From positions 2,294,001 through 2,358,000 of the forward strand of contig NZ_JAHLQN010000001.1 of NCBI RefSeq assembly GCF_018919205.1: a stretch of DNA of 64,000 nt. The letters are read 5' to 3'. The stretch comes from Dysosmobacter acutus. Its GTDB lineage: Bacteria > Bacillota > Clostridia > Oscillospirales > Oscillospiraceae. Shown here piece after piece: positions 51,650 to 58,981 of this stretch. Position 1 is the stretch's first letter. The number at the start of each line of letters is the position of its first letter. The notes below the pieces were generated by a model, which did not search any database, was not told the origin of the DNA, and saw nothing but the letters and a program-made list of their open reading frames with translations. The position numbers were made by a program, and so were the translations under genes.

Positions 51650-52927
51650 CTATGCCAAGAGGCTTGGCAGCCAGGTGCTCAGCGGAGTGATAAACGCCAC
51701 CGCCAGCAGGGCAAGCAGGATGGGCAGATAGAAGGGCTTCGTCCCCCGCACCACGGTTTCAAGGGATTCACCCGTCACAGAGCTGAGCACAAAGAGGCAC
51801 ACGCCCACAGGCGGCGTTGCCGCGCCGATGGTGACGGCCAGGGCCACCACCACGCCCAGGAGGATCAGGTCGATGCCAAAGGCGTTGGCAATGGGCACCA
51901 GAATAGGCACCATGACCAGCTGAATGGAGGTGCCGTCCATAAAGCAGCCAAGAAACAGCAAAATGGCCATGATAATCAGCAGCACAATATATTTGCTGTC
52001 CGTCATGCCGGTCAGCGCCTTGGTGATGGCCTGGGGCACCTGCTCCTTTGTCATGATCCAGGCCAGCACATTGCCGATGCCCATGAGGAACATGATGGAG
52101 GCGGAGGACATCAGGGTGTCCCTCAGCGCCTGGAGCAGCCCTTTGAGGGAAAAGGTCCTGTAGATGATGCTGACAAAGATGGAGTATACGCAGCCGATGA
52201 TGCCCACCTCCGTCGCGGTGGCAAACCCGGTGGAGATGCCGACCAGCAGAATCACCGGACACAGCAGGGCGAAGATGCTGTGTTTTGTCGCGTCCCAGAG
52301 GCGTTTGGCGCTGAAGGGTTCAGGCTCCGGGCATTTCACCTTTCCCCGGGCGCACATGACGTACACGCACACCATCAGCACGGCGGCCATCAGCACGCCG
52401 GGCACTACGCCGGCCATGAACAGCTTGCCGGGCGAAACGTTGGCCAATGACGCAAACACCAGCAGCACCACGCTGGGCGGGATGATGGGTCCCAGAAGTG
52501 AGGAGGCCACCGTAACGCCGATGGAGAAGGAAATGTCGTAGTCCTTCTTCTTCATGGCCTCGATCTCCACCATGCCAAGCCCCGCGGAGTCGGCCACGGC
52601 TGTGCCGGAGATTCCGGCGAAGATCACGGAGGAGATGATGTTCACCTGGGCCAGTCCGCCTTTGATGTGGCCCACCAACGCCTCGCACCAGTCGAAGATG
52701 CGGTGGGTGATGCCCCCGCTGTTCATCACATTGCCTAAGAAGATGAAAAAGGGCACGGCCATCAGCGTGTAGCTGCTGATGCCGCCGGAGATGAGGCTGG
52801 GGATGATGACGGGATCCAGCCCGCAGAACAAAATCGCGCAAAGCGCCGCGATCGCCATGGCCATGGAGACCGGGGCCCCCACCACAACCAGCAGGATCAG
52901 CAGCGCGAACATAATCACGGCAACCAT
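51650..52927 (-). CDS. dctM: TRAP transporter large permease DctM
   Basis: 425 residues and about 12 membrane segments. The DctM opening and MAVPFFIFLGNVMNSGGITH, GTAVADSAGLGMVEIEAMKK, FLGCFMDGTSIQLVMVPILV are typical. It overlaps the DctQ stop by one base. Works with DctQ and DctP to import an organic acid or amide by Na+/H+ gradient. Confidence 0.95.
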   Translation of the reverse strand: MVAVIMFALLILLVVVGAPVSMAMAIAALCAILFCGLDPVIIPSLISGGISSYTLMAVPFFIFLGNVMNSGGITHRIFDWCEALVGHIKGGLAQVNIISSVIFAGISGTAVADSAGLGMVEIEAMKKKDYDISFSIGVTVASSLLGPIIPPSVVLLVFASLANVSPGKLFMAGVVPGVLMAAVLMVCVYVMCARGKVKCPEPEPFSAKRLWDATKHSIFALLCPVILLVGISTGFATATEVGIIGCVYSIFVSIIYRTFSLKGLLQALRDTLMSSASIMFLMGIGNVLAWIMTKEQVPQAITKALTGMTDSKYIVLLIIMAILLFLGCFMDGTSIQLVMVPILVPIANAFGIDLILLGVVVALAVTIGAATPPVGVCLFVLSSVTGESLETVVRGTKPFYLPILLALLAVAFITPLSTWLPSLLA

Positions 52928-53430
52928 CAGGCAGCGCCTCCTTCCTCATTCTTTCGGAACAGCCCGATCACGCCCTCCACAAAGGACGCGCAGTTTTTCA
53001 GGCCCATCGTCACAAACCCGATCAACAGCGCCAGCGAGCGCAGCTGGAGCGGATAGGCGGCAACGATGGTGTAATTCCCCTCCTGGGAGAGGAAGAGCTT
53101 CCAAGTGTAAATAATGGCCACAACCATAAAGGCTGTTACAAGGGCGTACACAATCACATCGATCACTTTCTGCAGCCCCTTGGGGAACTTCTTTACAAAC
53201 AGATCCACGTAGATATCCTGATGTTCATTGACGATCTTGCACATGCCCAGCAGGGCAAACCACAGCAGCATCAGTGTGCTGTACTCCTGGAGCCAGATGA
53301 AGGATTTTCCCAGGAAGTTGCGCTGGAAGATTTCGTAGGCGTTGAGAACAATGGCCAGGGCCAGGAGAACCAATGCGATGCCGCTCTCAAGCTCCACGAT
53401 CCAGCCGTACAGTTTCTTTATCGTTTTCAT
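52927..53430 (-). CDS. dctQ: TRAP transporter small permease DctQ
   Basis: 167 residues with four membrane segments. LVLLALAIVLNAYEIFQRNF and SFIWLQEYSTLMLLWFALLG match the DctQ family. Translated just ahead of dctM. The start follows AGGAGA. It is separated from dctP by a 98-base gap with a strong hairpin. Confidence 0.93.
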   Translation of the reverse strand: MKTIKKLYGWIVELESGIALVLLALAIVLNAYEIFQRNFLGKSFIWLQEYSTLMLLWFALLGMCKIVNEHQDIYVDLFVKKFPKGLQKVIDVIVYALVTAFMVVAIIYTWKLFLSQEGNYTIVAAYPLQLRSLALLIGFVTMGLKNCASFVEGVIGLFRKNEEGGAA

Positions 53431-53482
53431 GAAACTCTCCTATTGTCTCCTTGTCTCCGGACAGACCGGATTGTGCCTTTGG

Positions 53483-53510
53483 CGCTCCCCGCCTGCCAAG
53501 GCGGGGAGCG
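53483..53510 (-). other. Intercistronic hairpin between dctP and dctQ
   Basis: Perfect 12-base stem CGCTCCCCGCCT / AGGCGGGGAGCG with a four-base loop and no T run on the minus strand. It probably protects dctP mRNA or reduces transcription into the permease genes, keeping the binding protein in excess. Confidence 0.7.
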
Positions 53511-53528
53511 TCCTTTCTGGAGATACTC

Positions 53529-54590
53529 TTACAGAAGACCCAGGAACTGGGCCACCAGCTCGGGGATGTTGCCCTTGGCCGCCTCCTCGGCATAGTAGTC
53601 GTGGAGCGCGTCCTGAATCACACCGCAGTCAAAGTCCATATTGAACTGGGCTCCCTCGCCCTCCAAACGGGCGATCATCTCATCCGTGAAGGTGTAGAGC
53701 TCTTCGTTGGAATAGGCGGCCGCGTCGTTGGCGGCTTTTACCAGAGCGTCCTGCTGCTCCTGGGTCAGGCTGTTGAACTTATCAAGGTTCATCACAGGCC
53801 AGAGCTCCTGGGGATAGCAGTTCATGTAGGAGACATAGGGGCCCACTTCATAAAAGGCCATGGACTCCACGTTGGACACCGGGCAGTTCACCGCCTCCAC
53901 GGTGCCCTGCTGCAGCGCCATGTAGCATTCGGAGTAATTGACCACCGTGGTGGAGACGCCCAAAAAGCTCATGGCGTTCATGAAGGCGGCGGAATCCGCG
54001 GAGCGGAGCTTGGTGGCCTTCAGATCGTCCAGGCTGTTGATGGGCTTGGTGGAGCAGGTGACATAGTAGGGGCCCCGCTGCCAGCTTCTGTCGGAGCAGA
54101 GCATCTTGAAGCCCGCCTTCTCCATCTGCTGCATCTGCAGATCGCCGAACTCGCCTGTGACCAGCTCCAGGTAGTCCTCCCACTCGGTCATCAGGAAGGG
54201 GCTGGAGGTGAAGAGCACGTCCACGCCGTAGCCGGAGTAGAAGGTGGAGCCCTCTATGTACATGTCAATGGTGCCTAACTGCATGTTGTTGACGGTGGTG
54301 GTGCTGTCGCCCAACTGTTCGCTGGGATATATCTGGACCTCCACGGAGCCATTTGTGTATTCCTTGACCAAATCGGCAAAGTGCTGGTAGGTCTTGCCTT
54401 CAAAGCTGTCTTCCGTCACCTTTGTGGCGCAGGAGAGGACAATGGTGTCTCCGGAGGTCTGGGAACCGGCAGAGGAGGCGGAAGCGCCGCCGGAGGAGGA
54501 CGCGCTGCCCGAGCCGGAGCCGCCGCATCCGGTCAGCAGGAGCGAGCAGGCCATGGCCGCCGCCAAGCAGATTGCAAGAGTCTTTTTCAT
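53529..54590 (-). CDS. dctP: TRAP transporter solute-binding lipoprotein DctP
   Basis: 353 residues. Lipoprotein signal MKKTLAICLAAAMACSLLLT then GC (Cys22), a Gly/Ser linker and the DctP fold with LGTIDMYIEGSTFYSGYGVD, KPINSLDDLKATKLRSAD and EAVNCPVSNVESM. The Arg in KLRSAD is the usual ligand-carboxylate contact of the family, which suggests a carboxylate ligand. The ATG at 54590 follows GGAG. Confidence 0.95.
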   Translation of the reverse strand: MKKTLAICLAAAMACSLLLTGCGGSGSGSASSSGGASASSAGSQTSGDTIVLSCATKVTEDSFEGKTYQHFADLVKEYTNGSVEVQIYPSEQLGDSTTTVNNMQLGTIDMYIEGSTFYSGYGVDVLFTSSPFLMTEWEDYLELVTGEFGDLQMQQMEKAGFKMLCSDRSWQRGPYYVTCSTKPINSLDDLKATKLRSADSAAFMNAMSFLGVSTTVVNYSECYMALQQGTVEAVNCPVSNVESMAFYEVGPYVSYMNCYPQELWPVMNLDKFNSLTQEQQDALVKAANDAAAYSNEELYTFTDEMIARLEGEGAQFNMDFDCGVIQDALHDYYAEEAAKGNIPELVAQFLGLL

Positions 54591-54646
54591 GGGATATTCT
54601 CCTTTTCTTTTTATTGTGAGGTATCGTTCCAATACCCTCTGAACAG

Positions 54647-55330
54647 TTATTTGCGGTTGATCCAGTCGGCGGAATCCTCAATTCCGTTCATCTTCAGCGC
54701 GTCGTGGATAATGGGGAAGAAATCGGACATCTTTTTACCAGCGCGGAAGCTGTCGAACATGCCGCCGGGCTCCTGCTCAAGCTTGTCGCCGGCCTCGGCG
54801 TGTTCCAGAAGCTGTTCGCACTCCTCCGGCTTCATCACCAGAACGCCCTCCGCGTTTCCAAATACGATGTCGCCGGGGTTCACCACAACGCCGCCGCACT
54901 GGATGGGCTCATTGAACGTGGCCTTGCGATCCTCCACAATGGTGGTGGTCAGTACGGAGAGTCCGGTGGAAAAGACGGGCAGTCCCACCCGCTCGATGCC
55001 GGCGGAGTCACAGGCCGGGCCGTCAATCACAATGCCGGCAACCCCCTGGCACTGTGCGTTGAGGGCGCAGCCATCGCCACAGCAGGCGTGCATGGGTTCC
55101 CCGCCCCGGTCCACCACGATGACGGAACCCTTGGGCGCGTGCTCGGCGGCATAGTAGAGCATCAGGTTGCTGTCTCCGGTCATGCGGACGGTGACGGCGG
55201 GCCCGACAACCTTAAAGCTTTTTACCACAGGCTTGATGTCGGTGTTCATATAGCCGCTTTTAACATAGTGGCCGATCTGCGCGGGATCCACTTTCATAAA
55301 GCGGTCAACAAGCTCTTGAGTCCATTCCAT
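54647..55330 (-). CDS. RraA-family protein (HMG/CHA aldolase-like)
   Basis: 227 residues with the RraA fold (GDSNLMLYYAAEHAPKGSV; VVNPGDIVFGNAEGVLVM). The family aldolases bind a metal and pyruvate using Arg-Asp in a DGxxRD motif. Here the segment reads IVIDGPACDSAGIERVGLPV, so the Arg is replaced by Cys. It may have another reaction or lack aldolase activity. First gene of the TRAP/amidohydrolase operon and closest to its regulated promoter. The start follows GGAAG. Confidence 0.8.
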   Translation of the reverse strand: MEWTQELVDRFMKVDPAQIGHYVKSGYMNTDIKPVVKSFKVVGPAVTVRMTGDSNLMLYYAAEHAPKGSVIVVDRGGEPMHACCGDGCALNAQCQGVAGIVIDGPACDSAGIERVGLPVFSTGLSVLTTTIVEDRKATFNEPIQCGGVVVNPGDIVFGNAEGVLVMKPEECEQLLEHAEAGDKLEQEPGGMFDSFRAGKKMSDFFPIIHDALKMNGIEDSADWINRK

Positions 55331-55380
55331 TTTTTACGCTTCCTTCCCTTTTTGCTACTGCTGATGGCAGCTCAAATTTT

Positions 55381-55415
55381 ACATCAAGTTTCATACTAAG
55401 TCTCGTACTTGATGT
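55381..55415 (-). promoter_or_regulatory. Tandem-repeat palindromic operator of the RraA-TRAP operon
   Basis: ACATCAAGT (55381-55389) and ACTTGATGT (55407-55415) form a palindrome. The inside contains a tandem 12-base repeat, AAGTTTCATACT (55386-55397) and AAGTCTCGTACT (55398-55409). It lies at the predicted start site of the minus-strand operon, and a further copy of the box lies at 55576, upstream of the divergent tetR gene. The likely binder is that TetR protein. Confidence 0.6.
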
Positions 55416-55420
55416 GACAA

Positions 55421-55450
55421 ATTATAGTAAATATCCGGTTCAAATGTCAA
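55421..55450 (-). promoter_or_regulatory. Sigma-A promoter of the RraA-TRAP operon
   Basis: On the minus strand TTGACA (55450-55445) and TATAAT (55426-55421) are perfect boxes with an 18-base spacer. The operator at 55381-55415 begins five bases downstream of the -10 and covers the start site. Confidence 0.85.
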
Positions 55451-55575
55451 TACTCCTTTTTACAAACAAGAGAATCTTGTTGAAATATACGAATTTTTTA
55501 AATAGTTTACGTGCAATACACCCATAAATCGACTTTATGCGCCTTCCTTTTTGGAAATTTTGATAGTTTGATATT

Positions 55576-55587
55576 AAGTTTCATACT
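55576..55587 (+). promoter_or_regulatory. Third copy of the operator box
   Basis: AAGTTTCATACT, identical to the first box at 55386-55397, stands 72 bases upstream of the tetR -35. The sequence between 55451 and 55660 is AT-rich with no gene. Confidence 0.5.
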
Positions 55588-55659
55588 ATATTAAAGGCAT
55601 ATGCAGGAATAATTGCATTGGAACTATGCATGTATCATAAAAAACAGAACTGTCCACAC

Positions 55660-55688
55660 TTGAAAAAAAGTCTTATCCGGTGTATGCT
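55660..55688 (+). promoter_or_regulatory. Promoter of the TetR gene
   Basis: TTGAAA (55660-55665) and TATGCT (55683-55688) with a 17-base spacer; the gene starts 37 bases later behind AAGGGGAA. Confidence 0.65.
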
Positions 55689-55724
55689 AAGGTCATACAA
55701 AAATAGAGAACAAGGGGAAATATC

Positions 55725-56309
55725 ATGAAATCTGCAGGCTTGAGAGAGCAGCTTCTATCGGCAGCGGAGAAGCTGTTTGCAGAGCAGGGGTATGCAAATA
55801 CCACCGTGGATCAGATCGTCGAGGTGGCCGGGTGCTCCAAAAGCACCTTTTACCACTACTTTGAGGCCAAGGAAGAGCTGGCCTGTACGCCGGACCTGTA
55901 TGACTATGCGTATGAGCAGTGGTATGAAACGGCCAGGGACACCGATGAAAATGCCATCTCCAAACTCCACGCGCTCAACCGCGTGTTTCTGTCCAAGCTG
56001 GAACAGACCTATGACCTGGACCGCGCCTCCGCCACCTGCCGGTTTGAAGTCGCCACAAAAAACCGGGGGAGCTACATCGGCAGCAACCGCTCCTATAACC
56101 GTATCATCCGCACGCTGATCAAGGAGGGGCAGGCCAAGGGCGAAATCCGCGACGACATCTCCTTTGTGGAGCTGTCCAAAGTCTACAGCCTCCTGGAGCG
56201 GGGCATCATCTTCGACTGGTGCATCTCAGGCGGCACTTACTCCTTCATGGAATTCGGCACCCGCTCCATGGACATCCTTCTGCGGGGCTATCTGCCGGTG
56301 GAACCCTAA
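55725..56309 (+). CDS. TetR-family transcriptional repressor
   Basis: 194 residues. The N-terminal helix-turn-helix is AAEKLFAEQGYANTTVDQIV followed by EVAGCSKSTFYHYFEAKEEL; the C-terminal region is the variable ligand domain. Divergent from the RraA-TRAP operon. Copies of one operator box lie in the gap and upstream of the AraC gene at 56562, so it may control both units and itself. Confidence 0.92.
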   Translation: MKSAGLREQLLSAAEKLFAEQGYANTTVDQIVEVAGCSKSTFYHYFEAKEELACTPDLYDYAYEQWYETARDTDENAISKLHALNRVFLSKLEQTYDLDRASATCRFEVATKNRGSYIGSNRSYNRIIRTLIKEGQAKGEIRDDISFVELSKVYSLLERGIIFDWCISGGTYSFMEFGTRSMDILLRGYLPVEP

Positions 56310-56339
56310 GGCGGCGGAACATACGATTAAGCGGATTGG

Positions 56340-56373
56340 AAAAGCGCTTGCGGCGGCAGCGCTTTTCTTTTTT
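56340..56373 (+). terminator. tetR terminator
   Basis: Nine-base stem AAAAGCGCT / AGCGCTTTT with a nine-base loop and following T run. Confidence 0.8.
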
Positions 56374-56432
56374 ACAAAAGAGTCAGGCCGGACGATGTTT
56401 GAAATATCGTCCGGCCTGACTCTTTTGTAAAA
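56370..56432. repeat. 27-base perfect inverted repeat
   Basis: Arms 56370-56396 and 56406-56432 are exact complements with loop GTTTGAAAT. The core of the stem is AGTCAGGCCGGACGAT. It follows the tetR terminator at once and precedes the AraC promoter. It may be a very strong second terminator working on both strands, or a remnant of a small mobile palindrome. No gene is associated. Confidence 0.75.
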
Positions 56433-56483
56433 CCACTCTCAAAATTAGGAAAAATCAGAATTTCAATTTGTAATATCTTGTGG

Positions 56484-56515
56484 TACACTCTTAATATTAA
56501 ACTAAGTATCATAAT
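56484..56515 (+). promoter_or_regulatory. Extended -10 promoter and operator-like box ahead of the AraC/glycerol-kinase unit
   Basis: TGGTACACT (box TACACT at 56484-56489 with the TGn extension at 56481) is a possible promoter. AAGTATCATAAT (56504-56515) differs at two positions from the operator box AAGTTTCATACT and falls at about +8. This would put the unit under the same TetR control. Confidence 0.4.
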
Positions 56516-56561
56516 TAATATCACACTTTTAGTTCTGTTTTTTACTAATCGAGGGAGTGCC

Positions 56562-57431
56562 ATGTCTCTTTACATCAGTAACAGGCAGTTATCCAAAATT
56601 GAATCCTCCTATCAGGGCCTTCCTGTTTTGCTGGGGACCTCCCGGCTGCGGCTTCAGCGCAGAGTGTTTCCTCAGGACTACGAGTTCAGCCGCCTGCTGC
56701 TGGACACCTTTGAACTGGTGAATCCGGAGTTCGGCGAGCAGGCCTATCCCCTGCTGCCCTACAGCGGATTTATCGCTGTGTTCCTCTTTGAGGACATGTC
56801 CTCTGGCGCCAGCCTCTGCGGCCCCACCACCGCTTTGAAAAAGCTGACGCTTCCGCCCCGCTCCAGGGCCTACTGCGTCAGGTTCCGCCCCGGCACCGCC
56901 GGGTGGCTGATCAATGCCTGCGCCAATGAGTTTACCGACCGGTCCGTCTCCCTCCTGCCGTTTATGGAGACTCCCTCCGGGTTTTTAAGCGCTTTGCGGC
57001 GGGGCGAATCCTTCCATGAGCGCAACGTCCTCCTTGGAAGGCGGCTCTCCGCACGAAAAGCCTCACAATACATACCGCCCGCCCAGGTTTCCCGCTGCAT
57101 CGACCTCATTTCATCTGAGCGGGGCGTCATCAAGGTCTCGGCGGTGGCGCAGGCCGCCGGATGCAGTGAGCGCTACTTAAACCGCATCTTTCAGGAGCGG
57201 GTGGGCGTTTCCACCAAGCTCTTTTGTGAACTGACGCAGCTGCAGTACTCCCTGTACACCATTGTCACCACCAAGCCGAAATCCCTGATGAGCACGGCCA
57301 TTGCCTGCGGGTACTTCGACCAGACGCATATGAACCGCTCCTATCGCAAGTTTCTGGACTGCACTGCCAGCGACATGCGGTATTTGGACGAGGGCAGCGT
57401 CAATCTGCGGCGTGTGGATTCTATTTTATAG
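56562..57431 (+). CDS. AraC-family transcriptional regulator
   Basis: 289 residues. The C-terminal domain is an AraC DNA-binding region (VAQAAGCSERYLNRIFQERV; ACGYFDQTHMNRSYRKF). The N-terminal 180 residues resemble the DUF6597-like sensing domain (SRLRLQRRVFPQDYEF). The ATG at 56562 follows GAGGGAG. It lies 20 bases ahead of the first of two glycerol-kinase paralogues, so it most likely activates them. Confidence 0.87.
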   Translation: MSLYISNRQLSKIESSYQGLPVLLGTSRLRLQRRVFPQDYEFSRLLLDTFELVNPEFGEQAYPLLPYSGFIAVFLFEDMSSGASLCGPTTALKKLTLPPRSRAYCVRFRPGTAGWLINACANEFTDRSVSLLPFMETPSGFLSALRRGESFHERNVLLGRRLSARKASQYIPPAQVSRCIDLISSERGVIKVSAVAQAAGCSERYLNRIFQERVGVSTKLFCELTQLQYSLYTIVTTKPKSLMSTAIACGYFDQTHMNRSYRKFLDCTASDMRYLDEGSVNLRRVDSIL

Positions 57432-57451
57432 TTCTGTTTGGAGAGTTGCAT

Positions 57452-58948
57452 ATGGCAAAAAGATTTTATCTGGGTCTGGATCAGGGAACCACCGGAATCA
57501 CCGCCATTGTCTTTGATGAGCACTGGCGCCTGGCCGGCAGAGGATATCGGGAGATCAGGCAGTACTATCCCCGTGCGGGCTGGGTGGAACATGATCCGGA
57601 GGAGATCTGGAACTCCGCCCTCTCCTCCGTCCGCCAGGCCATGGAGGCGGCGGGGGCCGGCCCCGGCGACATCCGCTGCCTGGGGTTGGACCACGAGGGC
57701 GAGTCGGTGGTGGTGTGGGAGAAAGCCACCGGGAAGCCGGTCTATCCCGCCATCGTCTGGCAGGACCGGCGCACCGCCGCCTATGCCGATTCCCTGAAGG
57801 CGGACTACGAGGCGGCGATCCGGGAAAAGACCGGGCTGCTGATCGATCCCTATTTCAGCGCCACCAAGCTGAAGTGGATTCTGGACCGGGTGGACCCGGA
57901 CCGCTCCGCCTCCAAGGGCGGCCGATTGCTTGCAGGCACCATGGATGTCTGGCTGAACTGGAAGCTGACCGGAGGAAAGTTCCTTCGCACCGACGCCTCC
58001 ACCGCTTCCCGCACCATGCTCTTCCACCTGCAAAAAGGTATCTGGGACCGGGATATTCTGGACCTGATGGGCCTTGCGCCCTGCCTTCTGCCGGAAGTCG
58101 GGGACAGCGCCGCCCTCTTTGGCTGGACGGACCCGGACTCGTTTCTTGGCATCCACTGCCCCATCACCGGCGTGATGGTGGACCAGCAGGCGGCCCTGTT
58201 CGGCCAGGCGTGCATTGCGCCGGGCACCGTCAAAACCACCTATGGCACCGGCTGCTTCATGCTGATGAACTCCGGTGATCACCCGGTCCGCTCCTCCAAC
58301 GGCCTGCTGACCACCGTGGCCTGGCAGCTCTCCGGCAAGCGCTCCTATGCCTTAGACGGCGGAATCTACATAGCCGGCGCCGCCACCCAGTGGCTTCGGG
58401 ACGGGGCCGGGATCATCTCCGACGCCTCCGAGACAGAGGAGATGGCCCTGCGGGCCGGAGGCAATGGCGGGCTCTATTTCGTCCCCTCCTTCACCGGCCT
58501 GGCCGCGCCCTACTGGGACTCCTATGCCAGGGGCATGATGATCGGCATCACCGGCGGCACCACCCAGGACCACATCGTGCGGGCCGCCCTGGAATCCACA
58601 GCCTACCAGGTAAAGGACGTGTTGGATGTAATGACCCGGGACTCCGGGGTTCCCATCACCGTCATGCGCTGTGACGGAGGCTCCACCTGCAACCGGTTTT
58701 TGATGCAGTTCCAAGCCGACATTCTGAATATTCCCCTGGAAATCCCTGAGATTCCGGATACCACCGCCTTAGGGGCCGCCTATATGGCGGCATTGGGCAT
58801 CGGGGACTTTACCTCTCCGGAGGAGGCGACTGCCCACTGGGCGCGCAGCCGCCGGTATGAGCCCGCCATGAGCGCGGAGCAGCGCCAATCCCTGCTCCAC
58901 CACTGGCACCGGGCCGTGGAGCGCTCCCGAAACTGGGCCGCGGGATAA
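57452..58948 (+). CDS. FGGY carbohydrate kinase, glycerol-kinase-like (copy 1)
   Basis: 498 residues of the GlpK type. N-terminal LGLDQGTTGITAIVFDEHW, VWQDRRTAAYADS, DPYFSATKLKWILDRV, DQQAALFGQ, YGTGCFMLMN and FTGLAAPYWD are conserved. In GlpK the pair Arg83-Glu84 holds glycerol; here the segment is DHEGES, so position 83 is Gly and 84 Glu. The substrate may thus differ from glycerol. The ATG at 57452 follows GGAG. The tandem copy is 33 bases downstream. Confidence 0.88.
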   Translation: MAKRFYLGLDQGTTGITAIVFDEHWRLAGRGYREIRQYYPRAGWVEHDPEEIWNSALSSVRQAMEAAGAGPGDIRCLGLDHEGESVVVWEKATGKPVYPAIVWQDRRTAAYADSLKADYEAAIREKTGLLIDPYFSATKLKWILDRVDPDRSASKGGRLLAGTMDVWLNWKLTGGKFLRTDASTASRTMLFHLQKGIWDRDILDLMGLAPCLLPEVGDSAALFGWTDPDSFLGIHCPITGVMVDQQAALFGQACIAPGTVKTTYGTGCFMLMNSGDHPVRSSNGLLTTVAWQLSGKRSYALDGGIYIAGAATQWLRDGAGIISDASETEEMALRAGGNGGLYFVPSFTGLAAPYWDSYARGMMIGITGGTTQDHIVRAALESTAYQVKDVLDVMTRDSGVPITVMRCDGGSTCNRFLMQFQADILNIPLEIPEIPDTTALGAAYMAALGIGDFTSPEEATAHWARSRRYEPAMSAEQRQSLLHHWHRAVERSRNWAAG

Positions 58949-58981
58949 AGGCCCTGAATTTTCCTGGAAAGGGATGAGAGG

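Noticed and set aside
56370-56432. Insertion-sequence ends
   Set aside because: The two arms lie only nine bases apart and no transposase is present, so it is recorded as a hairpin repeat and not as an IS element.
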